A stretch of DNA of 64,000 bases. It comes from Hetaerina americana (lineage: Eukaryota > Arthropoda > Insecta > Odonata > Calopterygidae). The stretch covers positions 109,209,869-109,273,868 of the forward strand of contig JAKTNV010000002.1 of assembly GCA_022747635.1 (NCBI GenBank). The letters run 5' to 3'. The translations under genes and the position numbers were made by a program. The first letter of the stretch is position 1, and every line of letters starts with the position of its first letter. Under the pieces are notes generated by a model, which was given only the letters and a program-made list of their open reading frames with translations, was not told where the DNA came from and did no database searches. This document shows positions 35,450-63,573 of the stretch, in pieces.

Positions 35450-36364
35450 CGAGGATAGGCTGAAAAATAATGCACACATGCTTGTAGACCACAAACAAAA
35501 TGACCTATAGAAGCACCCCTGGTGACATGTGGAAGTAACATCTCCCCTCAACACGCATGCGCAGGTTTGGGGTCGTTACATTCATTCAGTGTATTTTGAG
35601 AAGTGGAGGTATGGAGACGTGTTCTAGTGCTTTGTCAACCTAAAGTTAAACAGCGTGATGTTATCGAATTTTTAACTGCTAAAAAATTGACTCCTACTGA
35701 GATTCATAATTGTTTAAAGGCTGTTTATGGTGACGATGCTGTTGATAGGTCTACGGTAAATCGATGGGTAATAAAATTTCGTGGTTGCGAGCCTGAAAAA
35801 GCCATGATTTTTGATGAAACAATTTGTGTGAGTTGAGAGCAACAAGTTGATGAGTTAATGTGACCGATTTCCTGGAAAGACCGGCAACGGTAAATTCTTC
35901 TCAGTATATACACTCTAAAATACCCGCGACGTCGAGTTTGTCATTTTAAAGAAAGCCTGGCGCCAATAATCTTGCAACATGACAACGCTCGTCCACACTT
36001 CTCGCGCGCAACTTGGGAGACTACGGAACCTGAACTTTGAACCGATTCCACACCATCCTTATTCCCCCGATTTTTTTCCTCAACAAAAGAGACGCCTCAG
36101 GGGTAATCATTACACCTCGGAAGATGAGGTGAAGTCAGCTGTCAAGCCCTGGATTCGAGAAAAGGTGGAAGAGTGTTTTTAGTGACGGAATGAAAAAAAT
36201 TGTTACACGTAGAGAGAAATGTGTTAGCCCTAACAATGACTATGTTGAAAAATAAATATTTGAAACTCAAGAGTTGTAATTTAACTTACCTTTTGCCCGA
36301 TCTTGCTATTTGATTTTGTTCGCGCTGTACAAGCATGCGTGCATTACTTTTCAGCCTACCCTTG
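35450..36364 (+). mobile_element. Mariner-type transposon copy B, 915 bp, internally deleted
   Basis: The left end reads CGAGGATAGGCTGAAAAATA after TA (35448-35449). The right end read inward is CAAGGGTAGGCTGAAAAGTA before TA (36365-36366). Inverted repeats of about 35 bp include the common mariner string AGGCTGAAAAGTAATGCA. About 350 bp of the centre is missing compared with a full mariner. Confidence 0.92.
35603..36181 (+). pseudogene. Mariner transposase remnant, copy B
   Basis: The N-terminal half runs from ATG 35603 (MEVWRRVLVLCQPKVKQRDV ... GDDAVDRSTVNRWVIKFRGC) to a stop at 35834-35836. After a gap the text ILQHDNARPHFSRATWETTE (about 35965-36020) shows the second catalytic block. It is followed in shifting frames by a serine-proline-rich PPD-type motif and the C-terminal SEDEVKSAVKPWIREKVEEC (36115-36175). 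The first catalytic aspartate region is absent. Not functional. Confidence 0.87.
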
Positions 36365-36366
36365 TA

Positions 36367-39300
36367 TCTCTCTTTAAATTTAAATTATTAGCGCATTTTC
36401 AGACGATTGCGTTCCGTGTACATTAAAGGTCATCCTTATTTCCCCTCGTTAACCGAAGAGACTTCCGCCGTTCCTCTTCGTTTTTCCAGCCGCCTCTCCT
36501 GCTGACGCTCGGCCAACCCGATGATAAAATCTTTCAACTGCCTCGGCAGTTCTACTCCGTCCAAAGAGCCATTCCTTGCCCATTGCATGGATATACTTCA
36601 TCGAGGCAACGTCGGGACAATATCTGTAGCGAGGGATTACTTTCAGGCAGAGAGACATCAACCGTTGTCAATGGAAGGCCTCTTCTTGAGAGAGGTATGA
36701 CTTGGAGGTACAGAGGATATCTTTCAAGTTCCCAGGTACTCGTAAATTTCTTTCAATTTCCTCTATTGACTTTGTTGTTCTATTTATTTCGTTAATTCTT
36801 ATTTCCATTTGTCAATTTCTCTCCCTACCCCGAATGCAATTAAGTGCTCCATTCATAATCTCAATACGTTTTCTTCGATATTAAATGCCGGAATACATTT
36901 TTAAGGATATATTTTGGGTATGCATTAGGCCGTCTCTAAATTAAAGAATCGCAGCCCATTGAACCTCAAGTTTATTTACCTTGCAAGAATCAAGGCGAAA
37001 GCTAAAATTTACAGCATTTGAATTAAAATAAGATGATGTGGCATAAGGTGTTCTTCATTCAAACTTTCAGACGCAACAATTTGGCTTTTTTCAGTTCACC
37101 TGATGGCGATTGCAGTGAATCTTGCCGAGTGCAATGGATATCCATTTCCTGCCTGGCATTATTTCCTCATCTGAAAACATTGGTGCTTTCTTGGATGGGG
37201 TTAATACTCCAGCTTTCAGTAAACTAAACTCCATGACTCCACCAATGGTTGTAACAGTGATCTGGTTAATTTGTTGACCAGTTGAAGTTGATACCAACTA
37301 AATATTGCAAAAATGCTCACGCTGATAAAAACTATGTAAACAAACCCCTTATTAATACCCTTCCGGATATCCATTAGATAGCTGTAAAATGTCTTTAATA
37401 AATGCAGCGTACTAAGTATGGACTACAGCAGGTACTGAGATAATGACAATAGCAGACAAAAAATTAATGAGCCTACCCCTGTATTTATAACAAATTACAA
37501 TAAAAAATTTACAACCAAAGCAGAATATTCCTTCCTGAGTCACAGAATATAGCTATTACTCCTACTTCTAATTACTAGTAACCCCTCTGACGTGTGAAAT
37601 AAGCAAACTTGTTTACAATAATAGTGAGTGTAACCAAATGCATGTTAATTTTCTAAATACCTTCATTAAATCGCTGACGTTACTGCTATGATAATAATAA
37701 CAAAGGAAATAATAAAATTTTAGAAATGAATATATTTATTTTTTACATTCCAATCTTGCCACCTTTATGCCTGGTGACCTACGTGAGGGGGGAAGGTGAA
37801 GATGCTGAAATGGATAGATTAAATGGGTGTTACAATTGGCTACCTGCAAGGGGAATGCTCAATAGCTTACTTCTGGATCCCTTTGCTTGATGCCTGTCGT
37901 TGAATTTAGAGTACCCATGATCACTTTCACCTGGCAGTTGAAGAAAACAATGCATGTTACCAAATGAAAGAGGCATGCTTTGGAGTGGAAAGAAGAATGT
38001 GATTTGATGCTCTCGTGTGATCAGCTGATTGGCAAGATGAGTTTCCTGATTCTGCATATATCCACTCAAGAAAGGTACCTCAAGTTCTATGCTTTCATTC
38101 CATTAAACCTGTTAAGAGCTTAGGAATATTCATTTAGACGTTAATTACAATTTTTGATCAGGGTGCTCTTCTTCAGAGCGTTATGCATGACACTTGCTGC
38201 AGGTAATGGGATCAAATTCTGCCCGTGAATTATCCGATGGATTTTATTTCTTCTCTAGTTGTATTGATTGCAAAAATTATTTCCCAAACCAATGGATGAT
38301 TTTCTGTTTGTGCTTGTCTATCTAATGATCCTTGTACATCATTCCAGTCTGGTTTTATTAAGTGTAGTTCAAAATTGCCTCGTAATTGAAGTACAATCCA
38401 TTGGTCTTGGAAGTGATATCACACTGGTTTTTTTCTACAAATCCTATTAATATTGAAATAAGTAACTTTGTGATTCCACACACACAAGTTATGCAGGAGA
38501 TACCTTATTTATCTTCTATTCAAGGTTACTGACAGGTGTGATTAATTTCCTCTCATTCAACGCCAGGAATTTTGAGAAGATATTTGGCATCAAACAGCAA
38601 CTGAGTCAACTCAAATTGGAAGGAAAGCATGCCATGAAATACTACGACATCACTGTCCATTTAGTTCCATCCAAGTTGATGACATCTGGATTTCTGCATG
38701 GCCCTGACTTGCAAGAACTATGCTTTCCATGGGATGGAGTCTAAATATTTAGAAGAATTAACCAATAATTTGAAATCCTTTCCCCTTAATGTCCAACTTG
38801 AAAATTACACAAATGAGCTGAAATGCATAAAAGAGTCACTGTACGCCATGACAAGTGCAGATGGGCAGCTGCCTCCTAAGCCCAATCCCATGTTTAACGT
38901 GTAGAGCTGACGAAAGACCAATTTCATTGACGATATTCATTTCATTGGTGCAACATGTATCTATCACCTCACCATTGTATTCTGGACATGACGCAAGAAA
39001 ATTTAGGAGACCAGAAATCATTACCAAATATTCTTCCCACATCAAAATGGATGTAGTATTCAACTTCCACCATGTATGCCATTCAATTTCATATTGCTTT
39101 CCACACTCATCAACCGCTCCCACAAACCATCTCCTCTTCTCTTTTTCCATCCTCCCTCATACATGTTGATCAATGTATCTCCCTAGAGTTTCCCATCACT
39201 CTCAAAAATGTGTAGTAATGCATGATTATACGGGATGCAAACTGACAATTAAACTGTAATGTTGGCCATGGCCTTTGCCAAGGGGTTTACGCAGAAATCA

Positions 39301-39760
39301 TACATCGCCACAAAAATATATGTATGGACTAATTAATATTTCCTTAGCATGGACCATGACTTTGAAAAGATTAAGTGCATGTGTTCTGATAACCCCAGAG
39401 CTGCGTTTGCTGGAGAATGTAAATTGCTCCTGCAAAGGTCACCAATGTCAGTTAAATCTTAAGGTAGAGCCAGGAAATCGATAATCCTTAATGTGTCAGC
39501 TATTAAGTGATATTTATTGTCTCTAGTCCTGACGCCCCAACTGCAGGTATCAACAATGCTAGCATCACTGACCTTTCCTTGTAAGGGCATTTATTGGCCG
39601 TGGTTCAAATTAGCCACAGCATGATTCTGCTATCGTCTAGGATCACATTGTGAAGTATCCCTACTATTACAAATTTAAAATGTTCGAAGGTTATATCGAG
39701 CTTCAGTCAAACACAAGGAACATTCAATAGACTAACAATTTCACTGTCACACCTTTCAAT
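36367..39760. other. Intergenic stretch, no firm gene
   Basis: A GC-richer patch at 36440-36680 gives a minus-strand reading with a basic, coiled-coil-like segment (LPRQLKDFIIGLAERQQERR). A plus-strand patch at 37120-37260 reads LPGIISSSENIGAFLDGVNT, and 38540-38900 holds two overlapping 68-codon frames. None has splice sites, a domain or a long uninterrupted frame. These may be remains of an old element or retrogene. I cannot assign them. Confidence 0.35.
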
Positions 39761-39948
39761 GGTTTGCCATGGTGGGATAACGTTCCCACTTGCCATGCAA
39801 AAGGTCGTAGGTTTGAACCCCAACTAGGTTGGTTTTCCTCCACCTCGAGCTTGGGTGGTTGTGAACTTCCATGCTATGTTCAGGGATCAGCAGCAGAAGG
39901 GAATAGAAAGTCTCAATTTCACCCAAATAAAAAAGGTGATAAATAAAT
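39761..39948 (+). mobile_element. tRNA-derived SINE, family C
   Basis: The tRNA-like head has A box TGGTGGGATAACG and B box GGTTTGAACCCC, a ~100-bp unrelated body, and an A-rich tail ending AAAAAAGGTGATAAATAAAT. Only one copy is seen. It lies just beyond the 3' end of RPN2, opposite strand. Confidence 0.75.
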
Positions 39949-40542
39949 GGTTTGCTGGTACAATTGGGGGAATTGATTTTCCACTACCTGAGCGATGTAA
40001 AATAATTTCCAAGGGATCAAACCAATGATGCAGGTACTAGATAATGCATTAGGAACCCGCAGACCCTTATTTATAGTGCACTTAGAGTAGACTGGAATGA
40101 AAGCTAAGTATTCCAGAAGCCATCTTCTCTGCACAGTCCCAAAGCAGGGTGAAAATTGTCCTCCGATATGAATAATAATTGCAATATAAAAATAACCAAT
40201 GATGATGGGACTTTGTGAAAAAATATGAAATGCACACAATAGTTTATAGACACTTGGGATTCCCAAATTAATTGGTTATGGGCACGGGAGAGTGACATGG
40301 GTTTCCTGATACATGTTTAACTTCATCACTGTTGATTTGTGTACTTCCACTGTCAGTACAAAATTCAGCTCATTACACAAAGTTTTAACACAGTGGCAGA
40401 GGAAGTATGAATGCAAATTTAAAAAAAAGAGGCTTAGATTAAACATTAAATGACCATTGATAACTTAAAAAAATTTCTTATTTCAAAGACATCCAACATT
40501 CAAAACATTTTCATGGAAAACAAAAAAATCCAATACAATAAT
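39949..40542 (-). other. RPN2 3' flank
   Basis: Downstream of the RPN2 stop; probably includes its 3' UTR. I do not see a canonical AATAAA on the minus strand here, so the end of the transcript is undefined. No other gene. Confidence 0.45.
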
Positions 40543-56370
<15,828 letters not shown>

Positions 56371-57278
56371 GGCAGAAATACGCGGCTGATGTGTACGTGG
56401 TTATTGCAAACGCTGCCATCTACGTGTTGAAAATGTGAACTACAAGTTCCACCAAATATAAAATCAATATGCGCAACAATAAGCCCTCTTCTGAGCGGCT
56501 GCAATGGTGCAAAAAATCATCAGTTTAAAATGCAAATATCATTAAAACAAAGTACGCACTACCTTTTCATATTGATTCTTCCGAGCGGCGAGAGTCCAAG
56601 TCAGAAATAACGCACAAGTATTTATCATAATTTTAATGTAATTTATATGATTTGATGAGTGCAAAGACTTATTTGACAATAATTTCCTGCTAACCGCTAC
56701 TAACCATTTTATTTACAAAACGCTTCTTCGTGTACGTTCGTAACGTAAAACCTATTTGCCACCTTCAATCAAATTTTGGCAAATACACCTATCGTAAAAA
56801 AGGGGTAATGATATTATAGACGAGAATTACTTGTACTTTTTCTGCAGTTAATCGTGGGGAATAAATGCACACAACTAGTTTCCAACCAGCCGTTCAATGA
56901 TCACACACCACACCTTGTAGTCTTAAATTTTCTTTTCACTGATAAGCTTGCTATGTTGTTTAAGGTATTTCTCCCCTGCCAGGCATTTAAAAACACTCAA
57001 TTATACACACTAAAATACTATACATTGGCTTATTTGGGAAAATACATTATTTTATATTTTTTCTCAAATCCATGTGCTTTTTAAGAGGTCTATACCACAA
57101 TGGTCAAATAATCCCACCACATTTATGGGTAGAAAACTGATTCATCCTAACTGATAAAACTGGGTCACCCTCACAGTCGACACTATTTAATCTTGACAAT
57201 TTCCTGGTCTCCACAAGTGGTAAATGCTTTATAAGACAAAGGAATCAATCTCTCATAATTTACAACGAAACACTCAGA
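56371..57278 (-). promoter_or_regulatory. Intergenic region: 3' end of SPOC gene and RPN2 promoter
   Basis: About 0.9 kb separates the SPOC-gene stop from the RPN2 ATG, both on the minus strand. An AATAAA on the minus strand at 56708-56713 could end the SPOC transcript with a ~570-nt 3' UTR, leaving some 340 bp for the RPN2 promoter. No TATA box is obvious close to the ATG. Confidence 0.4.
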
Positions 57279-60200
57279 TCAATCTCCATCACCAGAGCCT
57301 GATTCAGCCTCCTCATCTTTTGAATGGCGTGCTTTCTTTCTCTCATTTGAAGATGACCTGTGCCACTCTTTGCTTCTGTGACGTGAACGAGACCTGCGAT
57401 GTGATCTTGAAGAGTGGCCATGACTCTTTCTTGATCTATCATCAGAATCTCTGGAATCAGCTCGAGAACTGCGTTTACTTCTCCTTTCGGTAGAGTCTCT
57501 ACGCGATGACCTTGATGACCCTTTACTGTCCGAAGAATCTCTCCTTCGTCCTTCTCGGCTTCTTTCTTCGGAATCTTTTCGACTTCTTCGATCTCCTCCT
57601 GAATCATGACGACTTCGGGATGGTCTCCTGTCATCAAGCGAACCACCTCGTCTATCACGTGATGCTCGGTCCCTTTCATCCCAATCATGCCAACCGTGAT
57701 ACATTTTCCTGGCATCGCCACCACTCCAACCATAATCACGACCCCCATGGTACTTATTGTGACCTCGAAAACCACCTCGACCTCTATGCCGCCAAGTCCA
57801 GCGGTCCCTATGACCACCACGATGATACTGGTACCTTTTTCCATCAATCATATCTTCTCCTTCCATGTCCTCATGCATACCAACAGGTATACCGCCTTCT
57901 CCAAGTACATTTTTCTCATCTCGCGACACTAATTCATCCTGTGGGCCAAGAGGGCACCTTTCCATAGATTCCTCCTCAGTCCCAGGTGGAACCAGATCTT
58001 CATCTGGTGGTCCGACATAGGATGAGAAGCTTGACGATAGCTGTTGCTGTGATAAGAGGGAAGGACCAGATGAATATGAATGTGATGACTGCAGATTTAC
58101 TGGCGGTGGGGGATGGGAATAGCTTCTTGGGGGAGAGGTGAATGAAGATGGAGGAGGAATTGAAGTATCAGCCATCATTGACATGTGAGGCCCAGTTGGA
58201 AGTTGGCTGCAAATTTCACCAGTTGACGAGACGGATGGCTGACGATGAACGGCTGATTTCTTGGGAAACGTTGGTGAAGGATATGATAATTCCATTTCCA
58301 AGCCTGGTGGTGGAGGCTGAGCAGAAACTAATGAATCCATCATTATTTTGGGAGTCCCAGATACGGAGAGGGGACCAGCATTTGAAACTGTAGCCATTGG
58401 AAGCATATGTGCCACAGGAACAGGTACTGATGGTGTACGTGTCACAGACTTCATAGGTAATGTTGTTGATGGAGGCACGACAGGAATAGAGCATTGTAAT
58501 TGAGGTGGCACTCCTATGGTGGACATATTTGATACACTCTTCATATTTACTTGACTACAAGATGTAGGATCAATAATGGGCTTTGGCTCTGTTGCTTCCA
58601 CCATCTCTGCAGCTTTGGCTATCAGCTCAGCATCTGTCAAGGCACTAAGCTTACTTCCAGTGGAGGTTGTTGGAACTGTACTCTTTGGAGGATCGGTAGG
58701 ACGACTGCGTGGATCCCTTCGTGGACGTGGATCCTTAGGGGCCAATAACAATGGAATAGTGGGCATTGGAAGCTGTGAAAGGGCCTCTTCCTTCGGGCTT
58801 TCTTTCTTCTCCTTCTCTATGTTACTCTGCTTTTCCAATTCGTCTTCAACAGCCTCATCCTCTTCCTCTGCACCACCATAATTCATGACAATAGGGTCCG
58901 ACTTGAGCGAGAGAACTTTAGGGGCACTGCCACCTGCTCCAGCTCCTTCATCTCTTCTTTTAATACTAGCCAATATCTCCTGGAGGTTGGAAGGCAATGA
59001 TATATTTGATGTATCGGTTGGCAATGATAAAGGTGGAGGCACAGGATTTATTGATTCGCTAGGTGCTTGGGGTGGGGTGAATGATCTGGAGGGACTATAT
59101 GCTTCATCTTCATCATCTCTTGGATCTCCACCATTTGTACTAACAGGTGAACAACGAGCTCCGGTACCCATAGAATCTGTTCCCCCAAGAATATGACTGA
59201 AACTGCGTAGCATTGTGCTAACACCTAATGGTTCCGCTCCTGGGACGACCGGCTCACTGTTTGCAGATGAAACCATCCCTGAGCCCTTGGGTAACCCACT
59301 CCCTCCCATTGCAGAACTAATAGTTTGAATCTGCTGTTTCTGCTCCTCTATCTTACGGTTCAATTCTTCCATTTTTCTGGCAAGCTCCACAGAGTCTTTT
59401 GGCGTAGTCAATAATACATCCTCTTCCTCAATCATGCCAATCCTGGCAGCAGCCCTTTCATGAACAGGAATATCACCACCTAAACCAGGTAATAGGGGTC
59501 CGGTGTCAGTGTCTGGGTCACTGCCACCTGGACTATATGGTGTGTCCTCATCTTCCATTTTAGCTTTTGAAGCACTAGTTGAGGGACCCCCAATGCTTCC
59601 CAAGGTTTTAGGAAGCGAGCCTAATGATTCCACAAAAGGACACAAACTAGTAATTAGCGGAGATAGTGTCATTGGAGCTGAGTTCATGGGAGATTTACTT
59701 CCTCCATCTGTGAACACATCTCTCGGCAAAACTGATTTTCGTTTCGTGGCTTGAGGCATTGGAAGAATGCCTGGTACGGGAGGTGAACTGCTGACATGTG
59801 GTGGAGTGTATGAACCCTCAATTGCAGGTGGCGGGTGCGGTGGTGTAAAGCTTCCTGGGCACTTGGCAGCATTTTTATCCTCATCCAGGGGCAGAGGTGG
59901 AGTGTAACTTCGTTCCAAATTCGGATCTGAAAAACAAATTTTCATATCACATGATAGCACGTCACATACAAATAATATCTACCTCAAACATGAGGATAGA
60001 AAAAAATACTGAAATCTTGAGTCACAACTAGATAACTGTCACGAAACAAATTTAACATATAATTATGATCACTCTTGAGTTCACCTAACAAAATCAGCAC
60101 CTTCCTGACAAGATCATTTATTTAGAGACATTAATAATTGGTCACATAACTCAGCAATACATAGTAAATAGACCGTCATGCATGCGATGTACTATTTTTA

Positions 60201-63200
60201 GAAATTCAATACTATATAAACACATGCTGTGTTGGCTTCCGAGGTTGGCTGCACAGGAAGGACTCTTTGCCTCCATGTTTCTCTCACCCTACCAAGAGTG
60301 AGTGTCTCCTAGAATGAAGTTTTTTCCTACTGCGAGAAATGCTGAGCCAAAAAATGACCCACATGCAGACAACTTTGAAAGCAACCATAGCAAATATATG
60401 ATTCACTGTCAAAATCTATTATCTAGAATAGGCGGACATTTCACAGATATACTCAATTTTTCATGGAAATTAAAATAAACCTCCAATGACAAGACAGATG
60501 TATCTTAGAAAATATTTAGATATAATGTTTTGTAATTTTAAAGATATGAAATGACATCTCAAAAATTCTGGTGGAATGAAAAATTAACAAAAAAGTTCAA
60601 TTTGCATTTTTAAGTAATTTTTTCCATTATTTGTCAATGACTTAAAGGCTCATCAAAATTTCAATTAATCTCTTATGCCTTACATCAGGATCAGTACATG
60701 AACAAAAATGGACTGGCCTCTGGGATCATCATCCCCTACTTCCCATTTATCGTTTATCTACGGGGTTATGATCAAAATATTGTCCCCGAAGCTGTAAATC
60801 AATGGTAATGATAAAATAAAAACACAGACAAAGAAGGCTTTGGCTAAGATAATTCAAAGAATCTTACAAAACATCAACTGATGTTGACCCTCAAGTGACA
60901 TTTCAAAAATTTCAGGACGATCCCCCAGATGGGAGGGGGAAAATAGAAATCCAGGGTCTTTAAGGCTCACAGTAAAAAATCTGACAATTTAAAGGGCATA
61001 ATGCACGCAGATAGAGACCTACAAATGAGCAATGAATAAATGTTGAAAGTAAGGAAGCTCATGTTTCTCCAAAGGACACATGCAGAGGATGATGGAAAAA
61101 GAATAAAATCTGTACCGTAAAAAACCAGTTGAAAACTTTGATTTTATTAAGAACTGGTCGAAAATGTACCAAAGTATCAAGGAAAGATCTAAAAATAAAC
61201 TATCATAATAAATAAACTTAGATTTCATTGAATGTTGCACAGTTGAACATAGGGGGAGGCAGGCACCAGACATTAAATGCAGATGATAAAATGCCGAACG
61301 CACGGCACTCTCACCACGAAGGTTAGCAGAACAATAGAACCGAGAGATTAAGATTTAAATGGCTAATATGCAGGCAAAGATGAGTGAGGCACATTGATGG
61401 CAGGGGTAAGAAAAGGCTACCTCTTAATTCAAATAGGAAAGAGAACCCTACCAGTAGAAGGCAAGGAATACCAAAAATGACCCTGGGCAAACTGAGGACA
61501 TATCACTAAAAAGGTGAGATGCCCAAATATTCCAAAGAATGAGTTAGAAGAAGCAAATTAGGATAATATCGTTAAAGGATATTGCAGTATCGCGATTTCC
61601 ATTTAGGGAGTTTCGCATACCTTATGACAAAAAGATAACATTTGAAAGGTTGAATATTTTACAAATTAAAGCTTCCTTTAGTTGAAAATACATCCTTAGC
61701 CGTTGAATGCTTGACGTGTACAGCAAGATCAAACAGTTTTTCCATTTATTTTAACATTTAAACATTTTCTTAGAACTGTTAATTCATGCATCTAAAGTTA
61801 TTGAATAGTTATGCCAATGTTTCAGGAGCAGTGTTAGTAATGGCATTTCATAACTATGTCATTTACTTTTACGGATTACATTGCAGTCATTGATTCAATG
61901 AAAAAATAAGGCCACTAGCCTGAAATTTTGGGGATTATACATATTATCCCTGCCTCACTAAATTATACATGCAAATCATCCTTAGTCAGCACAATATGTT
62001 CTGGAGTCATGCATCCACATTAAAACGAAATCAGTTTTTTTTTTTAATGGTCCACCAATTTCTTGGGGCATTTTGCAACCATTATTGTAAGGAAGGATCG
62101 ACAGAGAAAAAGGAATTAATTCAATTAATAATCTAACTTTCACGTATTATTAGCTGAAAATATTGACTGCTTACTAGAAAATATGCCCGAGACATTGTGT
62201 TACTATCAGGTCACAAAAAACAAAACCTAAAAGCGGAGCCATTTAGGATAATCTCTCCAGCATGAAAGACACATTCGTTCATACGATGCCACATATAAGA
62301 AATGTTCCAAACCTTTCTTAATGGATGCACCGTCATAAGGGATTACACTAGACTCGGTGGAAGCAGCTGATAGCTTGCGGGAGTTCCCATATTTCTCACC
62401 CTTCTTCTTGCGGAGACGCACAATGATACCAATTAGCAAATGTGGCCTAAAATCTTCAAAACCTGGAACAAAAACGGAAATAATTCTTAAAAAATTGGAT
62501 ACATCACAAAAAACATTAATAAAAACTTCAGGTACATTTGATGCAGGCAAATGCGCACACCAAGAAAATCAAGGAAACATTGGTTAAACAAAATTTACTT
62601 TTCAAGGAGCATACCTGGTCCATCCAACGGTAATAACACTTGCGGTACAATGCTATGGCTGGCCAAGGGCATCAAATAAAAATCTTTCACAGTTTTACTA
62701 GCATTTCCAACAACACCAAACCTAGTTAGAACAGAGAAAAAAACATATTAAAACCTAAATATAACTGCCACCACTTAAGAACTATAAAATAAATGATACA
62801 ATGGATGGTTGGAGTTGGTTTTCTCCCGGTTAAGAACCACAACTTTAATTTCAGATCACAGATTCCCTTCACTGATTTTATTTTTGTATTCTAGTGCTAT
62901 TAAGGTGGTATGTCTGTTTTCACTACCATAAGTCAGCTTCCCCAAACTTGGGGTATGGGTGGTTGAAACTATTTTCAATTGCTTGGCGTTCTGAAAAGCA
63001 TACCTTCATGCTCTCATCCTCTGAACATTTTCACATGAAAATGACCTATTTTGCAAATCAAATATGATAGCATTTGTACAACTCATACGGTGATGGAGTC
63101 AGAAAGCTTCGACCCAAACATGAAGATGGTGAAAACAACGCAAGATCTGGTGACTGACAACTGACACCTTTTGTACTGCCTTGACACCACAGATATAACA

Positions 63201-63573
63201 GAGTTGGGCTCCTGCATATATTTAAGTGTTGAAACTTGCTTTATCACATCACAACTACACTATCAAAAATAATTTTTTCCCTCCAAACAATTTTGAAGTT
63301 GAACAACTGTTAGTCCGAGTCGAACAGCGAGGCATCTTAAATTCTCATGCGTTTTAAGTAATAGTAATGAAGGCAGTTGGAATCATAGATGGAGCTAACC
63401 ACCATCTATGATCCAAATAACCTAAACATGTGATACTAGTAGTGGGACCATTTTTACAAACTTATACTTTTGCAGGTAACTTACCTATTGCGAATTGCTA
63501 GGTAGTTGTAGAGGTAGAGGTAGGAAATTTTTTCTTCGTCATTGGCAGGAGTGAGACGTACAACAACTATTTC
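57279..63573 (-). CDS. SPOC-domain transcription regulator, PHF3/DIDO1/PPS type (last four exons)
   Basis: Exons on the minus strand are 63485-63573, 62615-62721, 62313-62462 and 57279-59926, phases agreeing throughout; about 997 C-terminal residues are seen. The first three exons carry the SPOC domain: EIVVVRLTPANDEEKISYLY, LYNYLAIRNR then FGVVGNASKTVKDFYLMPLA, LLPLDGPGFEDFRPHLLIGI. That TVKDFYLMPLA / LLPLDGPG pattern is characteristic of the PHF3/DIDO1/SPOCD1/PPS SPOC, which in PHF3 binds phosphorylated RNA polymerase II tail. The final 2.6-kb exon encodes ~880 residues: proline/serine-rich with repeated S-Y/F-TPP motifs, a short coiled-coil-like KMEELNRKIEEQKQQIQ, a RG/HG-rich patch (RHRGRGGFRGHNKYHGGRDY), and an RS-rich tail ending SGSGDGD. 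PHD and TFIIS-like domains expected upstream lie beyond the window. Confidence 0.88.
59927..62312 (-). other. Intron of the SPOC gene
   Basis: Ends at a clean TTTGTTTTTCAG acceptor before the large last exon. A patch at about 61380-61560 reads weakly, on the plus strand, like the basic end of an RTE-type protein (IPKMTLGKLRTY), too poor to annotate. No other feature. Confidence 0.55.
62722..63484 (-). other. Intron of the SPOC gene
   Basis: 763-bp intron between the first two visible SPOC exons, GT-AG. No inserted element recognised. Confidence 0.65.

Noticed and set aside
57260..57847. 195-codon minus-strand frame
   Set aside because: It overlaps the large SPOC-gene exon in another frame. 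Its Met/Val/Glu-rich composition is the shifted reading of the RS/RG-coding repeats.
57506..59196. Plus-strand frames of 80-150 codons opposite the SPOC exon
   Set aside because: Antisense shadows of a long GC-richer exon; no start context, domains or splice signals.
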